Notes under the pieces: generated by a model
The model's database searches: none
Told to the model about the DNA's origin: nothing
The model's input: only the letters and a program-made list of their open reading frames with translations
Assembly: GCA_002308955.1 (NCBI GenBank)
Contig: DBWJ01000068.1
Span: forward strand, 364-26,253
Direction: 5' to 3'
DNA from: Lachnoclostridium sp. UBA1241
GTDB lineage: Bacteria; Bacillota; Clostridia; Lachnospirales; Lachnospiraceae
Length of the DNA: 25,890 nucleotides
Shown here: positions 1 to 8,338 of the stretch, in pieces
How positions within the stretch are numbered: the stretch's first letter is position 1
Layout: each line of letters begins with the position of its first letter
Made by a program: the position numbers and the translations under genes

Positions 1-143
1 AAAGCGCGCCGGGTCCGCAGGACAGCTCGTACCTGTTTGACCGGTTTATAAACCTGATGCGTACCGGCGAGCTGAGTGATTCGCGAAAACCGGAGCAGGC
101 AGCCGTCTGCGCCGCGGATCCGTGCGGGAAGGAGGCGATGTAG
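1..143 (+). CDS. carA: Carbamoyl-phosphate synthase small subunit, C-terminal end (partial)
   Basis: Reading from base 3, the open frame ends at TAG 141-143 and contains PGPQDSSYLFDRF, the typical C-terminal motif of the class I glutamine amidotransferase subunit CarA (PGPxD...YLFDxF). CarA hydrolyses glutamine and passes ammonia to CarB. The start and the catalytic Cys/His/Glu lie outside the window. The last 20 or so residues after the motif are not conserved in the family. The stop lies 2 nt before the carB start, and the carB ribosome binding site is inside the carA coding end, so the two are translationally linked, as expected for an obligate heterodimer. Confidence 0.93.
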   Translation, partial: SAPGPQDSSYLFDRFINLMRTGELSDSRKPEQAAVCAADPCGKEAM

Positions 144-145
144 TC

Positions 146-3100
146 ATGCCGAAGAGAACCGACATTCATAAAGTACTTGTTATCGGCTCCGGCCCGATTG
201 TCATCGGACAGGCGGCGGAGTTTGACTACGCCGGAACACAGGCGTGTCTTGCGCTTCGGGAAGAGGGCTACGAGGTAGTGCTTTGCAACTCGAACCCCGC
301 GACGATCATGACCGACACGAGAATCGCCGACAAAGTCTATATGGAGCCGTTAACGCTTGAATATCTCGCGAAGATCATCCGATACGAGCGTCCGGACGCA
401 ATCCTTCCGGGCATCGGCGGACAGACCGGGCTGAACCTCGCAATTCAGCTCGAGAAGAAAGGCATTCTTGCGGAGTGTCGCGTAGAGCTGCTCGGAACGA
501 GAAGCAACAGTATTGAGCAGGCAGAGGACCGCGAACTCTTTAAGGAGCTGTGCGAAAGCCTCGGCGAGCCGGTGCTTCCGTCCGAAACGGTCAACAACGA
601 AGAGGAAGGCCTTCGGGCAGTAGAGCGGATCGGTTACCCGGTTGTACTTCGTCCGGCGTTTACGCTCGGCGGAACCGGCGGCGGATTTGTCGAGAAGGAA
701 GAGGATTTCCTGCCGATGTTAAAACATGCGCTCGAGCTGTCTCCGGTAAGCCAGGTGCTTGTGGAGAAGAGTGTCAAAGGTTATAAGGAAATCGAATACG
801 AAGTGATGCGCGACCGCAATGACACCGCCATCACAATCTGTAATATGGAAAACCTCGACCCGGTGGGCATCCACACGGGTGACTCGGTTGTCGTCTGCCC
901 GTCGCAGACGCTTACAAACAAGGAATATCACATGCTTCGTGACAGCGCTCTTAAGATTATCCGCGCGCTTAAGATTGAAGGCGGATGCAACGTGCAGTTC
1001 GCGCTTGACCCGAAGTCGTTTCAATACTATCTGATCGAAGTAAACCCGCGCGTGTCCCGTTCCTCGGCGCTTGCCTCCAAAGCGAGCGGCTATCCGATCG
1101 CACGCGTTTCCGCAAAGATCGGTGTCGGCATGACGCTTGACGAGATTCATCTCGCAAACACGCTTGCTTCCTTCGAGCCGGCTCTCGACTATGTGGTGAC
1201 GAAGCTGCCGCGTTTCCCCTTCGACAAATTCACCGATGCGAATAACACGCTCTCGACGCAGATGAAGGCGACCGGCGAGGTCATGAGCGTCGGAAGAACC
1301 TTCGAGGAGAGTCTTCTTAAAGGCATCCGTTCTCTCGAGAACGGCGCGACGCACCTTCGCCTTGCGAAGTTTACCGGCAAATGTGAAGACGAGCTTCTTG
1401 ATTACATCCGCACCGGTACCGATGACCGTCTGTACGCGATAGCGGAGCTGATGCGGCTCGGCTGCGGCAATGAAAAGATTGCCGAAGTGACTGCCATTGA
1501 CATGTTCTTCCTTCGTAAGATCCGTAACATCATCGAAGCGGAAACGGAGATTCAGAAGCACCCCGGAGACCTGACCGTTCTTTATGAAGCAAAACGGCTC
1601 GGCATGGGCGATAGGGAGATCGGACGCCTCTGGAACATGCCCGAGACGGAAGTGTTTAAGCTTCGCGAGCAGGCCGGCATTATGCCCGTCTATAAAATGA
1701 TTGATACCTGCGCCTCCGAGTTTGAAAGCTACATTCCGTACTTCTACTCAACTTACGAAGAGGAGAACGAGTCGCGCGTATCCGATAAGAAGAAGGTTAT
1801 CGTTCTCGGCTCCGGCCCGATCCGTATCGGCCAGGGCGTTGAGTTCGACTACTCCACCGTACATGCCGTGCAGACGATTCAGAAAGCCGGCTACGAAGCC
1901 ATTATCATCAACAACAACCCGGAGACCGTTTCCACCGACTACACCTGCTCGGACAAGCTGTACTTCGAGCCGCTGTGTGTTGAGGATGTCATGAACGTAA
2001 TCCGGCTTGAAAACCCGGAAGGCGTCATCGTTACCCTCGGGGGACAGACGGCCGTGAACCTTGCAGAACCGCTCGCAAGCCGCGGCGTAAAGATTCTCGG
2101 CACGGACTGCGAGGCAATCGACCGCGCGGAGAACCGCGATGCTTTCGAGCATCTGCTTCTTAATCTCAATATCCCGCAGCCGACCGGAAGAGCCGTTACA
2201 AGCATCGAGGCCGGTATCGCGGCCGCGAAGGAAATCGGTTACCCGGTTCTTGTGCGCCCGAGCTTCGTACTCGGCGGACGTGCCATGCAGATCGTCGCAA
2301 AGGAGGATTCGCTTTGGGAGTACATGCGTACCGCCGTGCAGATTGACGAGGACAAACCGGTTCTCGTAGACCGCTACATCCGCGGTAAAGAAGTAGAAGT
2401 CGATGCGGTCTGTGACGGAACGGACGTATTCGTTCCCGGTATCATGGAACTCGTAGAGCGCACCGGCGTGCATTCCGGCGACTCCATCAGCGTGTACCCT
2501 TCGTACAGCCTTTCGGACAGTGTCAAGAAGACGATTCTCGATTACACGAAACGTCTCGGTATCGGCATCGGCATCCGCGGACTGTATAACATTCAGTTCA
2601 TCGTCGACCCGACAGACACGGTTTATATTATTGAGGTAAATCCCCGATCGTCCCGTACGGTTCCGTTCCTTTCAAAGGCAACGGGCTATCCGCTTGCGGA
2701 TATCGGAACGCTTGTTTCCCTCGGGGTATCCCTTAAGGAGCAGGGCATTACGGAAATCTATCCGAAGGAGAAGAACCGTTATTATGTAAAGGTACCGGCA
2801 TTTTCCTTCTCGAAGCTGTTCGGCATGGACGCGTATCTGTCGCCTGAGATGAAATCGACCGGTGAAGCCATCGGTTACGATAAGCTTCTGCACCGTGCGG
2901 CATACAAGGCACTGATTGCCTCGGGACTTCGGCTGAAGAGCTACGGCACGGTTCTCGTAAGCGTTGCCGATGAGGATAAAGAGGAGACGCTTCCTCTTAT
3001 TAAACGGTTCTATGACATGGGCTTCAATATCGAGGCAACGTCGCTGACCGGTGAGGTATTGAAGGAGCACGGAATCCGTACGAGAATCCGCCACAAGCCA

Positions 3101-3328
3101 AGCGAGGGCAGCGAGGAAGTACTTAATTCCATCCGCGCCGGCTATGTCAGCTACGTTATCAACACGCGTGCCATCTTCTCCGGTGTACACTACGGAGACG
3201 GCGTCGCAATCCGACGCGTGGCGGCCCAGAACAACGTCCCGTTACTGACTTCGCTTGATACCGTACGCCTTGTGCTGCAGGTGCTTGAGGAAGTGACCAT
3301 GCGGGTTTCCACAATTGATGCAGAATAA
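146..3328 (+). CDS. carB: Carbamoyl-phosphate synthase large subunit
   Basis: This 1060-residue protein makes carbamoyl phosphate from bicarbonate, ammonia and two ATP for pyrimidine and arginine synthesis in the cytoplasm. It shows the family's internal duplication: two ATP-grasp halves, each opening with an (I/V)xGSGPIxIGQ motif (VLVIGSGPIVIGQ near the N-terminus and VIVLGSGPIRIGQ at about residue 555), with paired EVNPR(V/S)SRS/T motifs. A C-terminal MGS-like allosteric domain follows. The length matches the family. I chose ATG 146 over the in-frame GTG 122 because GGAGG lies at 131-135 and homologs start with MPKR. Confidence 0.97.
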   Translation: MPKRTDIHKVLVIGSGPIVIGQAAEFDYAGTQACLALREEGYEVVLCNSNPATIMTDTRIADKVYMEPLTLEYLAKIIRYERPDAILPGIGGQTGLNLAIQLEKKGILAECRVELLGTRSNSIEQAEDRELFKELCESLGEPVLPSETVNNEEEGLRAVERIGYPVVLRPAFTLGGTGGGFVEKEEDFLPMLKHALELSPVSQVLVEKSVKGYKEIEYEVMRDRNDTAITICNMENLDPVGIHTGDSVVVCPSQTLTNKEYHMLRDSALKIIRALKIEGGCNVQFALDPKSFQYYLIEVNPRVSRSSALASKASGYPIARVSAKIGVGMTLDEIHLANTLASFEPALDYVVTKLPRFPFDKFTDANNTLSTQMKATGEVMSVGRTFEESLLKGIRSLENGATHLRLAKFTGKCEDELLDYIRTGTDDRLYAIAELMRLGCGNEKIAEVTAIDMFFLRKIRNIIEAETEIQKHPGDLTVLYEAKRLGMGDREIGRLWNMPETEVFKLREQAGIMPVYKMIDTCASEFESYIPYFYSTYEEENESRVSDKKKVIVLGSGPIRIGQGVEFDYSTVHAVQTIQKAGYEAIIINNNPETVSTDYTCSDKLYFEPLCVEDVMNVIRLENPEGVIVTLGGQTAVNLAEPLASRGVKILGTDCEAIDRAENRDAFEHLLLNLNIPQPTGRAVTSIEAGIAAAKEIGYPVLVRPSFVLGGRAMQIVAKEDSLWEYMRTAVQIDEDKPVLVDRYIRGKEVEVDAVCDGTDVFVPGIMELVERTGVHSGDSISVYPSYSLSDSVKKTILDYTKRLGIGIGIRGLYNIQFIVDPTDTVYIIEVNPRSSRTVPFLSKATGYPLADIGTLVSLGVSLKEQGITEIYPKEKNRYYVKVPAFSFSKLFGMDAYLSPEMKSTGEAIGYDKLLHRAAYKALIASGLRLKSYGTVLVSVADEDKEETLPLIKRFYDMGFNIEATSLTGEVLKEHGIRTRIRHKPSEGSEEVLNSIRAGYVSYVINTRAIFSGVHYGDGVAIRRVAAQNNVPLLTSLDTVRLVLQVLEEVTMRVSTIDAE

Positions 3329-3331
3329 CCT

Positions 3332-3368
3332 GCTGCCGTCCGGTTTGTCCGGGCGGCAGTTTTCTTTT
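3332..3368 (+). terminator. Intrinsic terminator of carAB
   Basis: An 11-bp stem starting CTGCCGTCCGG, with one G-U pair, loop TTTG/T, and closing CCGGGCGGCAG, is followed by TTTTCTTTT. It begins 4 nt after the carB stop and separates carAB from the sulfur operon. Confidence 0.9.
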
Positions 3369-3385
3369 AAAAAATTTTCAAAATA

Positions 3386-3418
3386 CCTATTGACATAGTA
3401 GGTTAATGGTGATATGAT
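3386..3418 (+). promoter_or_regulatory. Promoter with overlapping Rrf2-type palindromic box (copy A)
   Basis: The -35 TTGACA (3390-3395) and -10 TATGAT (3413-3418) are 17 bp apart. The -35 lies inside CCTATTGACATAGTAGG (3386-3402), an imperfect inverted repeat with CCTA/TAGG ends. The same 17-bp box sits at the same place over the promoters at 14626 and 17044. A factor bound there would block RNA polymerase, so repression is expected. The Rrf2 protein encoded at 14126-14530 is the obvious candidate; that link is inferred. Confidence 0.85.
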
Positions 3419-3471
3419 GCAGTTGTTCTTTGTGCTAACGAAGAAACGAAATCACCATCGGAGGAAATGAG

Positions 3472-3579
3472 ATGAATACCACAGCGAACAAGCAGCTGAT
3501 CGTCATGTGTTGTCGAATGCAGTATTCCCGGACATACAGTAATGTCGGGGCGTTCGACTGTGCGTCTTCGTCCTTGTGA
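3472..3579 (+). CDS. Cysteine-containing leader peptide, 35 aa (attenuator family, copy 1)
   Basis: This small ORF lies about 47 nt after the predicted transcription start. GGAGG at 3460-3464 is 7 nt before the ATG. The peptide contains MCCRM (residues 12-16), SR (19-20) and GAFDCAS (26-32). These line up with the 40-aa peptide at 17139 as CCRMxxSRx5GAFxCAS with identical spacing, while the N-terminal halves differ. Two adjacent TGT codons and a later TGT codon are followed at once by intrinsic terminators, before an operon of cysteine and sulfur genes. This is the arrangement of a translated attenuator that senses Cys-tRNA supply. Translation and function are inferred. I cannot tell whether this family has been described before. 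Confidence 0.75.
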   Translation: MNTTANKQLIVMCCRMQYSRTYSNVGAFDCASSSL

Positions 3580-3614
3580 TGTAATAAGAATACATCTGTG
3601 CTGTATGACCGGGA
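3526..3614 (+). promoter_or_regulatory. Predicted antiterminator pairing region of leader 1
   Basis: TCCCGG (3526-3531, the Ser19-Arg20 codons) is the exact complement of CCGGGA (3609-3614), which forms the 5' arm of the first terminator. After one A-A mismatch, three more pairs extend the helix. The same strand can alternatively fold locally: CCC-(G bulge)-GACAT (3527-3535) with ATGTCGGG (3542-3549), loop ACAGTA. A ribosome paused at the third Cys codon (3559) would cover the 3' side of the local hairpin and leave the antiterminator strand free. This is inferred from base pairing only. Confidence 0.55.
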
Positions 3615-3639
3615 GCCTCATTGAGAGCTCCCTTTTTTT
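3611..3639 (+). terminator. Leader terminator 1 (attenuator)
   Basis: GGGAGC/GCTCCC arms are extended by CTC/GAG around loop ATT, with one bulged A, and followed by seven T. It lies 32 nt after the leader peptide stop and before the first structural gene, so it would cut off the nine-gene operon. Confidence 0.85.
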
Positions 3640-3644
3640 GTGTC

Positions 3645-3671
3645 GGGGGTTCTCTGGGGAACTCCCTTTTT
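3645..3671 (+). terminator. Leader terminator 2 (tandem)
   Basis: GGGGGTTC (3645-3652) pairs with GAACTCCC (3659-3666), with one G-U pair and a 6-nt loop, followed by TTTTT. It is a second intrinsic terminator only 6 nt after the first one's T-run, which suggests tight shut-off of read-through. Confidence 0.8.
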
Positions 3672-3704
3672 CTATGCAAATTTTGAAGAAAGGATGTGAG
3701 GAAA

Positions 3705-4841
3705 ATGGTTGACGCCGGGCGAATCACCGAGGAATTCCGAAGGCTTGTGAGTTTCGATGCTCCGTCTTTTGAAGAACGTGAGATTGCCGGATACCTGAAA
3801 AAGAAGTTAAAGTCGTTAGGGCTTTCGATAACCGAAGATGCAGCTGCGAAGGAACTTCGAAAAGAAGACCGAAGCCGCAGGAATACCGCATCCAACATTT
3901 ACGCGAAGCTTCCCGGTACGAAGGTCGGAGAACCGGTTCTGTTCTCCGCTCACTTAGATACGGTGAGCCCGGGAATCGGGAAGAAGGCAATCGTCAGACC
4001 GGACGGAACCATTACTTCTGCAGGCGATACGGTACTCGGGGCGGACGATGTGTCCGGGCTGACGGCAATCTTAGAAGCGCTTACGGTAATCCGGGAACAA
4101 AACCTGCCGCATCCTGATATTGAAATCCTGCTGACCGTAGCGGAAGAACCGTATTGCTCGGGAAGCCGGTTTATCGAATATGAAAGACTTACCGCTAAAA
4201 GAGGATACGTGCTCGACCTTACCGGACCGATCGGTACCGCGGCGATCAAGGCACCTTCCATTCTTTCCGTGGAAGCCGTTGTCAAAGGTCATGCGGCACA
4301 TGCGGGATTTGAACCGGAGAAAGGAATCAACGCGCTGACGATTACAGCCACCGCATTGACGAAGATCCGGACAGGCCGCGTCCGAAAGGACCTTACGGTG
4401 AATTTCGGAACGATTCAGGGAGGAACCGGAAAGAATATCGTTCCGGCCGAGGTCATTACGAGAGGGGAGATTCGTTCGACGAACGGAAGGCTGGCCCTTA
4501 CGGAAGCGGAACGGATCCGGAAGGTTTTCAGGGAAGCGGCGGAATCATATCACGGAACGGTGCAGGTTTTCATTACCGAACATGTCCGCGCATATTCCGT
4601 TCCTAAGCAGACGAAGACGGTGCGAATGTATCAAAAAGCCGTTTCGGAGGCGCTTCGATGTACCACGCCGGAATGCATTGTTACCTACGGCGGCAGCGAT
4701 GCAAACCGGCTGAACGAACACGGAATTGAAACCATCGTCGTGGCATGCGGGATGCAGAATTGCCATAGTACACAAGAGTCTACTACTGTAGAAGATTTAA
4801 CCCGGGCAGCAAGCATCGTGCTTGCGCTTATGACACAATAA
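3705..4841 (+). CDS. PepT-like M20 family metallopeptidase
   Basis: This 378-residue cytoplasmic zinc-dependent peptidase or deacylase belongs to the PepT-like branch of family M20. Visible metal and catalytic motifs are SAHLDTV (His83, Asp85), LGADDVSG (Asp114), the AEEP acidic pair (Glu147, Glu148), DLTGPIG (Asp171) and a C-terminal NCHSTQE histidine. The bacterial dimerisation insert follows (GHAAHAGFEPEKGINA). ATG 3705 was preferred to the in-frame GTG 3696; both have a purine-rich site upstream, so the start is not certain. It is the first gene of the operon behind the leader and tandem terminators. In this setting it could release cysteine from small peptides or deacylate an N-acyl cysteine derivative. 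The substrate is not visible. Confidence 0.85.
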   Translation: MVDAGRITEEFRRLVSFDAPSFEEREIAGYLKKKLKSLGLSITEDAAAKELRKEDRSRRNTASNIYAKLPGTKVGEPVLFSAHLDTVSPGIGKKAIVRPDGTITSAGDTVLGADDVSGLTAILEALTVIREQNLPHPDIEILLTVAEEPYCSGSRFIEYERLTAKRGYVLDLTGPIGTAAIKAPSILSVEAVVKGHAAHAGFEPEKGINALTITATALTKIRTGRVRKDLTVNFGTIQGGTGKNIVPAEVITRGEIRSTNGRLALTEAERIRKVFREAAESYHGTVQVFITEHVRAYSVPKQTKTVRMYQKAVSEALRCTTPECIVTYGGSDANRLNEHGIETIVVACGMQNCHSTQESTTVEDLTRAASIVLALMTQ

Positions 4842-4874
4842 GAATTATTGAATTACAATCGGAGGATATTTCAA

Positions 4875-6092
4875 ATGAGTAAGATTCTCAGAAAAACACA
4901 ATTATTGATTTCCGTTTTATTGATTGCCGTTTTGGCATTTACGGCCTGCGGCGTTACCAACAGCGTTGCGGAAGAGGAGAAGAAAGCAGAGGGCTCAAAC
5001 AACGGTGAGCAGCAGAACAATCAGGGAAGCGGCGAAACGAAGAAAGAAATCGTTCCGTTAAGCGTTTCCTACCCGGCCGGTAACATCCGCGTGACCATCA
5101 ATATTCTTGCACTTAAGAAAGGATTTTTCAGTGAAGAGGGCGTTACCGTAAATCCGGTAGCCATCGGCGGAAATGACGCGCTTACGGCCATCAACGAAGA
5201 CAACGGGGCACTCGATATTCTGACAGCCGGTTTCGTTGCCGACGTACAGTCCATCGGTGCAGGCTATGACCTCACATTTATCGCGGGAACCGCAGTGGAA
5301 GGCGGCGCAGTCATCACGAAGAAAGGGAATGCTTCCAAGTATAAAGGAACCGATAAGGTTCTCAACATTGAAGCCGTAACGAATGCAAAGCTCGGTTTTG
5401 CGAGAAATGAGGCGGCATGGATTATCACAAGACAGTATCTTTTGGATAACGGCGTAAGCGCCGATGTGATTAACGCAATCGTTGATGAGAAGACCGGAAA
5501 TGTTTCCTACTATGCGGATTCCACCGTAACCGCGCAGGCCGTTCAGAAAGGCGAGGTTGATCTCGGATTCCTTCCGATGGAATTTGCCCTGCTTTACGCA
5601 GATGCATATGACCTTGAGATTGTAACGCCGGCCGGAGATCTTTCCCCGAACTATGTATGCTGCCGTGAAGTTACCAGTAAGAAGCGTTTCGACGAAAAGT
5701 ACGCCTCCTTCGTGGCATACGAGACAGCAAGAATCCGCGCATTTGAGTATTACAAGAAAGGCGAGACCGACGAAAGCATCCGTAAGGAAGTCGTTCAGAT
5801 TGTTGCTGACTACTCCGGCAAAGAGCCTGATTACGTAGAAACCTATTTGTACGGCGGTGTCACGAAGTTTGCGGTTGACCCGAATACGGAAGGCATTAAG
5901 AAATATGTGAAGGCTGCATACAACTCCGGCGTGTTCACCGGTAACGCAGTGGACTTCGGAACCTACGACATCACGCAGAATGTCAACACTTCCGCTTACA
6001 AGGAAGCGCTGGACACGCTGATTGCAAAGAACCCCGACAACGCATTTTACAAGAGCCTTTTGGAACAGTTTAACGGGGCAAATGCGAAGTAA
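4875..6092 (+). CDS. ABC transporter substrate-binding lipoprotein, NMT1/SsuA-like
   Basis: This 405-aa protein has an N-terminal lipoprotein signal (basic MSKILRK, a hydrophobic stretch, then FTAC with Cys25 as the lipid-modified residue) and a Glu/Asn/Gln-rich linker before the binding domain. The fold signature is that of the NMT1/SsuA group: an early segment about NIRVTINILALKKGFF and GVTVNPVAIGG, then a solute-binding two-lobe core. GGAGG at 4861-4865 places the start at ATG 4875, not upstream. It would capture a ligand outside the cell for the ATPase (9301) and permease (10107) of the same operon. The family binds sulfonates, taurine, nitrate or pyrimidine precursors; the sulfur-gene neighbourhood favours an organosulfur ligand, which is inference. 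Confidence 0.85.
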   Translation: MSKILRKTQLLISVLLIAVLAFTACGVTNSVAEEEKKAEGSNNGEQQNNQGSGETKKEIVPLSVSYPAGNIRVTINILALKKGFFSEEGVTVNPVAIGGNDALTAINEDNGALDILTAGFVADVQSIGAGYDLTFIAGTAVEGGAVITKKGNASKYKGTDKVLNIEAVTNAKLGFARNEAAWIITRQYLLDNGVSADVINAIVDEKTGNVSYYADSTVTAQAVQKGEVDLGFLPMEFALLYADAYDLEIVTPAGDLSPNYVCCREVTSKKRFDEKYASFVAYETARIRAFEYYKKGETDESIRKEVVQIVADYSGKEPDYVETYLYGGVTKFAVDPNTEGIKKYVKAAYNSGVFTGNAVDFGTYDITQNVNTSAYKEALDTLIAKNPDNAFYKSLLEQFNGANAK

Positions 6093-6127
6093 CACCAAAG
6101 CAGACTAACACAGACAAGGTGGCAGAT

Positions 6128-7057
6128 ATGGGAAGAATCTATGAAAACATTTTGGAACTGGTCGGAAACACACCGCTTCTTCATCTGAATAAAATCGAGG
6201 AAGAGACCGGTGTAAAGGCTAAGATTTACGCGAAAGCCGAGGGTTTCAATCCCGGCGGAAGCGTAAAAGACCGGGCGGCACTCCATATGATTGAGTCGGC
6301 GGAGGCCGAAGGAAAACTGAAACCGGGCGGAACGATCGTCGAAGGGACCTCCGGGAATACGGGAATCGGAATTGCGATGGTTTCCGCGGTGAAAGGCTAC
6401 CGGGCAAGAATCTGTATGGCCGAAGGCACCAGCAGGGAAAAAATCAAGATTCTTCAGGGATACGGCGCGAAAGTCGAACTGACGCCGAAGTCGAACGGAT
6501 TCGGCGGAGGCGGCAGAAAGGCCGTGGAACTGGCAGAGTCGATTCCCGGCGCATTCCGGCCGGCGCAGGGGGAAAACCCGCATCATCCGGAAACCCATTA
6601 TCTGACCACAGGTCCCGAAATCTGGAACGCCCTTCGGGGAAAGGTTGACATTTTCGTAGCCACGGTCGGAACGAGCGGAACCTCGGGCGGAATCGCAAGG
6701 TTTCTCAGAGAGAAGAATCCGGACGTCAAAATATACGGGGTTGAGCCGAAGAGCTGTCCCGTTCTGAACGGAGGCGAGCCGGGGCCGCATAAGATTCAGG
6801 GAATCGGCGGAGGTGTGATATGCCCCATCACCGACCTGACGCTTTACGATAAAATCCTTCTCTGCAGCGACGAAGATGCTTACCGGTACGCAAGGCTCTG
6901 CCCGAAGAAGGAAGGCCTGTTAATCGGCATCAGTGCCGGAGCAGCCCTCTGGGCGGCCGTGGAAATCGGAAAGCAGGAAGAGAACAAAGGAAAGAACCTC
7001 GTAGTTCTGTTCCCGGACGGCGGAAATAAATACTTATCAAGTGACTTATATGAATAA
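6128..7057 (+). CDS. Divergent cysteine synthase-like PLP enzyme (beta-replacement family)
   Basis: A 309-aa fold type II PLP enzyme of the CysK/CBS family. It keeps NPGGSVKDR (PLP Lys47), TSGNTGIG (residues 74-81) and GISAGAA. Several normally fixed places differ from both other CysK copies in this window: EGTSGNTG instead of EPTSGNTG; AEGTSREKIK instead of the PxTMSxERR segment; AQGENPHHPETH instead of GQFxNxANPxxH; GTSGTSGG instead of GTGGTxxG; and FPDGGNKYLSS instead of DSGxRYxST. These loops contact the substrate carboxylate and the phosphate of PLP, so a different acceptor or donor is possible. ATG 6128 has AAGGTGG 6 nt upstream. It probably does beta-replacement on an activated serine, but true cysteine synthase activity is uncertain. 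Confidence 0.8.
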   Translation: MGRIYENILELVGNTPLLHLNKIEEETGVKAKIYAKAEGFNPGGSVKDRAALHMIESAEAEGKLKPGGTIVEGTSGNTGIGIAMVSAVKGYRARICMAEGTSREKIKILQGYGAKVELTPKSNGFGGGGRKAVELAESIPGAFRPAQGENPHHPETHYLTTGPEIWNALRGKVDIFVATVGTSGTSGGIARFLREKNPDVKIYGVEPKSCPVLNGGEPGPHKIQGIGGGVICPITDLTLYDKILLCSDEDAYRYARLCPKKEGLLIGISAGAALWAAVEIGKQEENKGKNLVVLFPDGGNKYLSSDLYE

Positions 7058-7072
7058 AAGGAGAAAACTACC

Positions 7073-8323
7073 ATGAGTGATACATATAAAGCAATCGATA
7101 TCGGAAGCGCATGCGACCTTAGTTTCGCAAGAAAAGCAGCAAAGAAGGAAGCAATCTACACGGATGCGGAGGCAGAACAGCACGCAAGAGAAGTCGGAGC
7201 GAAGCCGAGACCGAAGGAAACCATCAGCGAGATTGACGAGCGCGGTGCATTCATCCGTCAGCCGAATGCTTTTATAAAGCCTTTCGGCGAAAAGGAAGGA
7301 GAGTTTAAGGCAGAGGCAAACCGGTTCGGTATCTACTGGGCGCACGGATGCCACTGGTCCAACCGTCCCGTCATTGTAAGAGATATTCTCGGACTTGACA
7401 AAGTGATTGCCGAGGTGCATACGACGCATTCCGGAGAGACGAACGTATACGGACACGGATTTGCCGATTATCCGGATCACAAGGACCCGCTCGCCGGAGC
7501 CTATTTCCTGAGTGAATTTTATCAGAACGCGAATCCGGAATACAAGGGACGCGCAACGACGCCCACATTCGTCGACCTCAAAGAAAAGAAAGCGGTGAAC
7601 AACGATTATCATCGTCTGTCAAATTATATCGAGGTACAGTTCAGAAAGTTCCAGCCGGTTGACGCACCGGACCTTTACCCGAAGAAGTACCGGAAGGAAA
7701 TCGACGAGTTCAATGACTGGCTGTTCCCGCATATCAATAACGGGCACTACCGCATGGCGTTCTGCCAGTCCTGGGAAGCATACGAAGAAGCCTATGAGGA
7801 TTTCTTTGAATCCCTTGAGAAACTGGATCAGAGACTTTCCGAAAACCGGTTCCTGTTCGGTGATTACATTACCGATTCGGATGTCCGTCTTTATGTGACA
7901 CTGGTCCGTTGGGAGACAAGTTACTATCGGAATGTCGGACCGATTAAGAAACGCATCACCGAGTACCCGAGCATCTGGGGTTATGTGAAGGATCTGTTCA
8001 GTCTGCCGGTATTCCGCCGCTACACCTTCTTCGAATTCCCAAAGGAAGGCGGTCAGGAGCTCTTTAGAAGCTATGCCTACCGGATTGCTCCGCAGGTTCC
8101 CTATGAGAAGCTTTGGGAAACCGACGGAGAGCGGAAGAAACTGAGCGCAACACCCGATGAAGTATATCTGAGACACCCTGCCGGTGAGACGGCGGAGGAC
8201 TATCAGTCGGAGATTTCGACAACCATTTGGAATTCTCCGAGCTGGGAGGACAGAAATCCGAAGAACGGTGTTCTTCCTCAGGATGCAAGCATCAACCCGA
8301 TCTCCTCGAAACTGAGGGATTGA
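7073..8323 (+). CDS. Xi-class glutathione S-transferase / glutathionyl-hydroquinone reductase-like protein
   Basis: A 416-aa homolog of the YqjG/ECM4 family, which uses a cysteine thiol to strip glutathione from S-conjugates. Matching landmarks are RFGIYWAHGCHWSNRPVIVR (family: RYHLY...ACPWAHRTLI), the YLxxxYxxxxPxYxGRxTxPxxxD segment, the SNYI region and a C-terminal helical domain with ESLEKLDQRLSENRFLFGDYITDSDVRLYVTLVR. The catalytic cysteine is present (Cys93), but the conserved CPWA is CHWS. It is longer than the usual 320-330 residues, with roughly 30 extra at the N-terminus and a 60-residue acidic tail. AAAAGGAG precedes ATG 7073. Glutathione is not generally made by Clostridia, so the co-substrate may be another thiol or the imported compound itself. 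Confidence 0.85.
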   Translation: MSDTYKAIDIGSACDLSFARKAAKKEAIYTDAEAEQHAREVGAKPRPKETISEIDERGAFIRQPNAFIKPFGEKEGEFKAEANRFGIYWAHGCHWSNRPVIVRDILGLDKVIAEVHTTHSGETNVYGHGFADYPDHKDPLAGAYFLSEFYQNANPEYKGRATTPTFVDLKEKKAVNNDYHRLSNYIEVQFRKFQPVDAPDLYPKKYRKEIDEFNDWLFPHINNGHYRMAFCQSWEAYEEAYEDFFESLEKLDQRLSENRFLFGDYITDSDVRLYVTLVRWETSYYRNVGPIKKRITEYPSIWGYVKDLFSLPVFRRYTFFEFPKEGGQELFRSYAYRIAPQVPYEKLWETDGERKKLSATPDEVYLRHPAGETAEDYQSEISTTIWNSPSWEDRNPKNGVLPQDASINPISSKLRD

Positions 8324-8338
8324 TTTACGGAGGCTGAT

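Noticed and set aside
122..145. GTG 122 as the carB start
   Set aside because: It would place the ribosome binding site inside the coding region and add eight residues not expected in CarB. ATG 146 has well-placed GGAGG.
719..1561. Long minus-strand open frame (280 codons) opposite carB
   Set aside because: It is the antisense shadow of a highly conserved gene. The translation is rich in Arg/His/Leu without any family motif and has no ribosome binding site.
3329..3704. A SAM (S-box) or T-box riboswitch in the sulfur operon leader
   Set aside because: No S-box core or T-box sequence was recognised. The region is accounted for by the promoter, leader peptide and two terminators.
5058..6098. 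Minus-strand open frame (346 codons) opposite the substrate-binding lipoprotein gene
   Set aside because: Antisense shadow; the plus-strand frame has a lipoprotein signal, a ribosome binding site and operon context.
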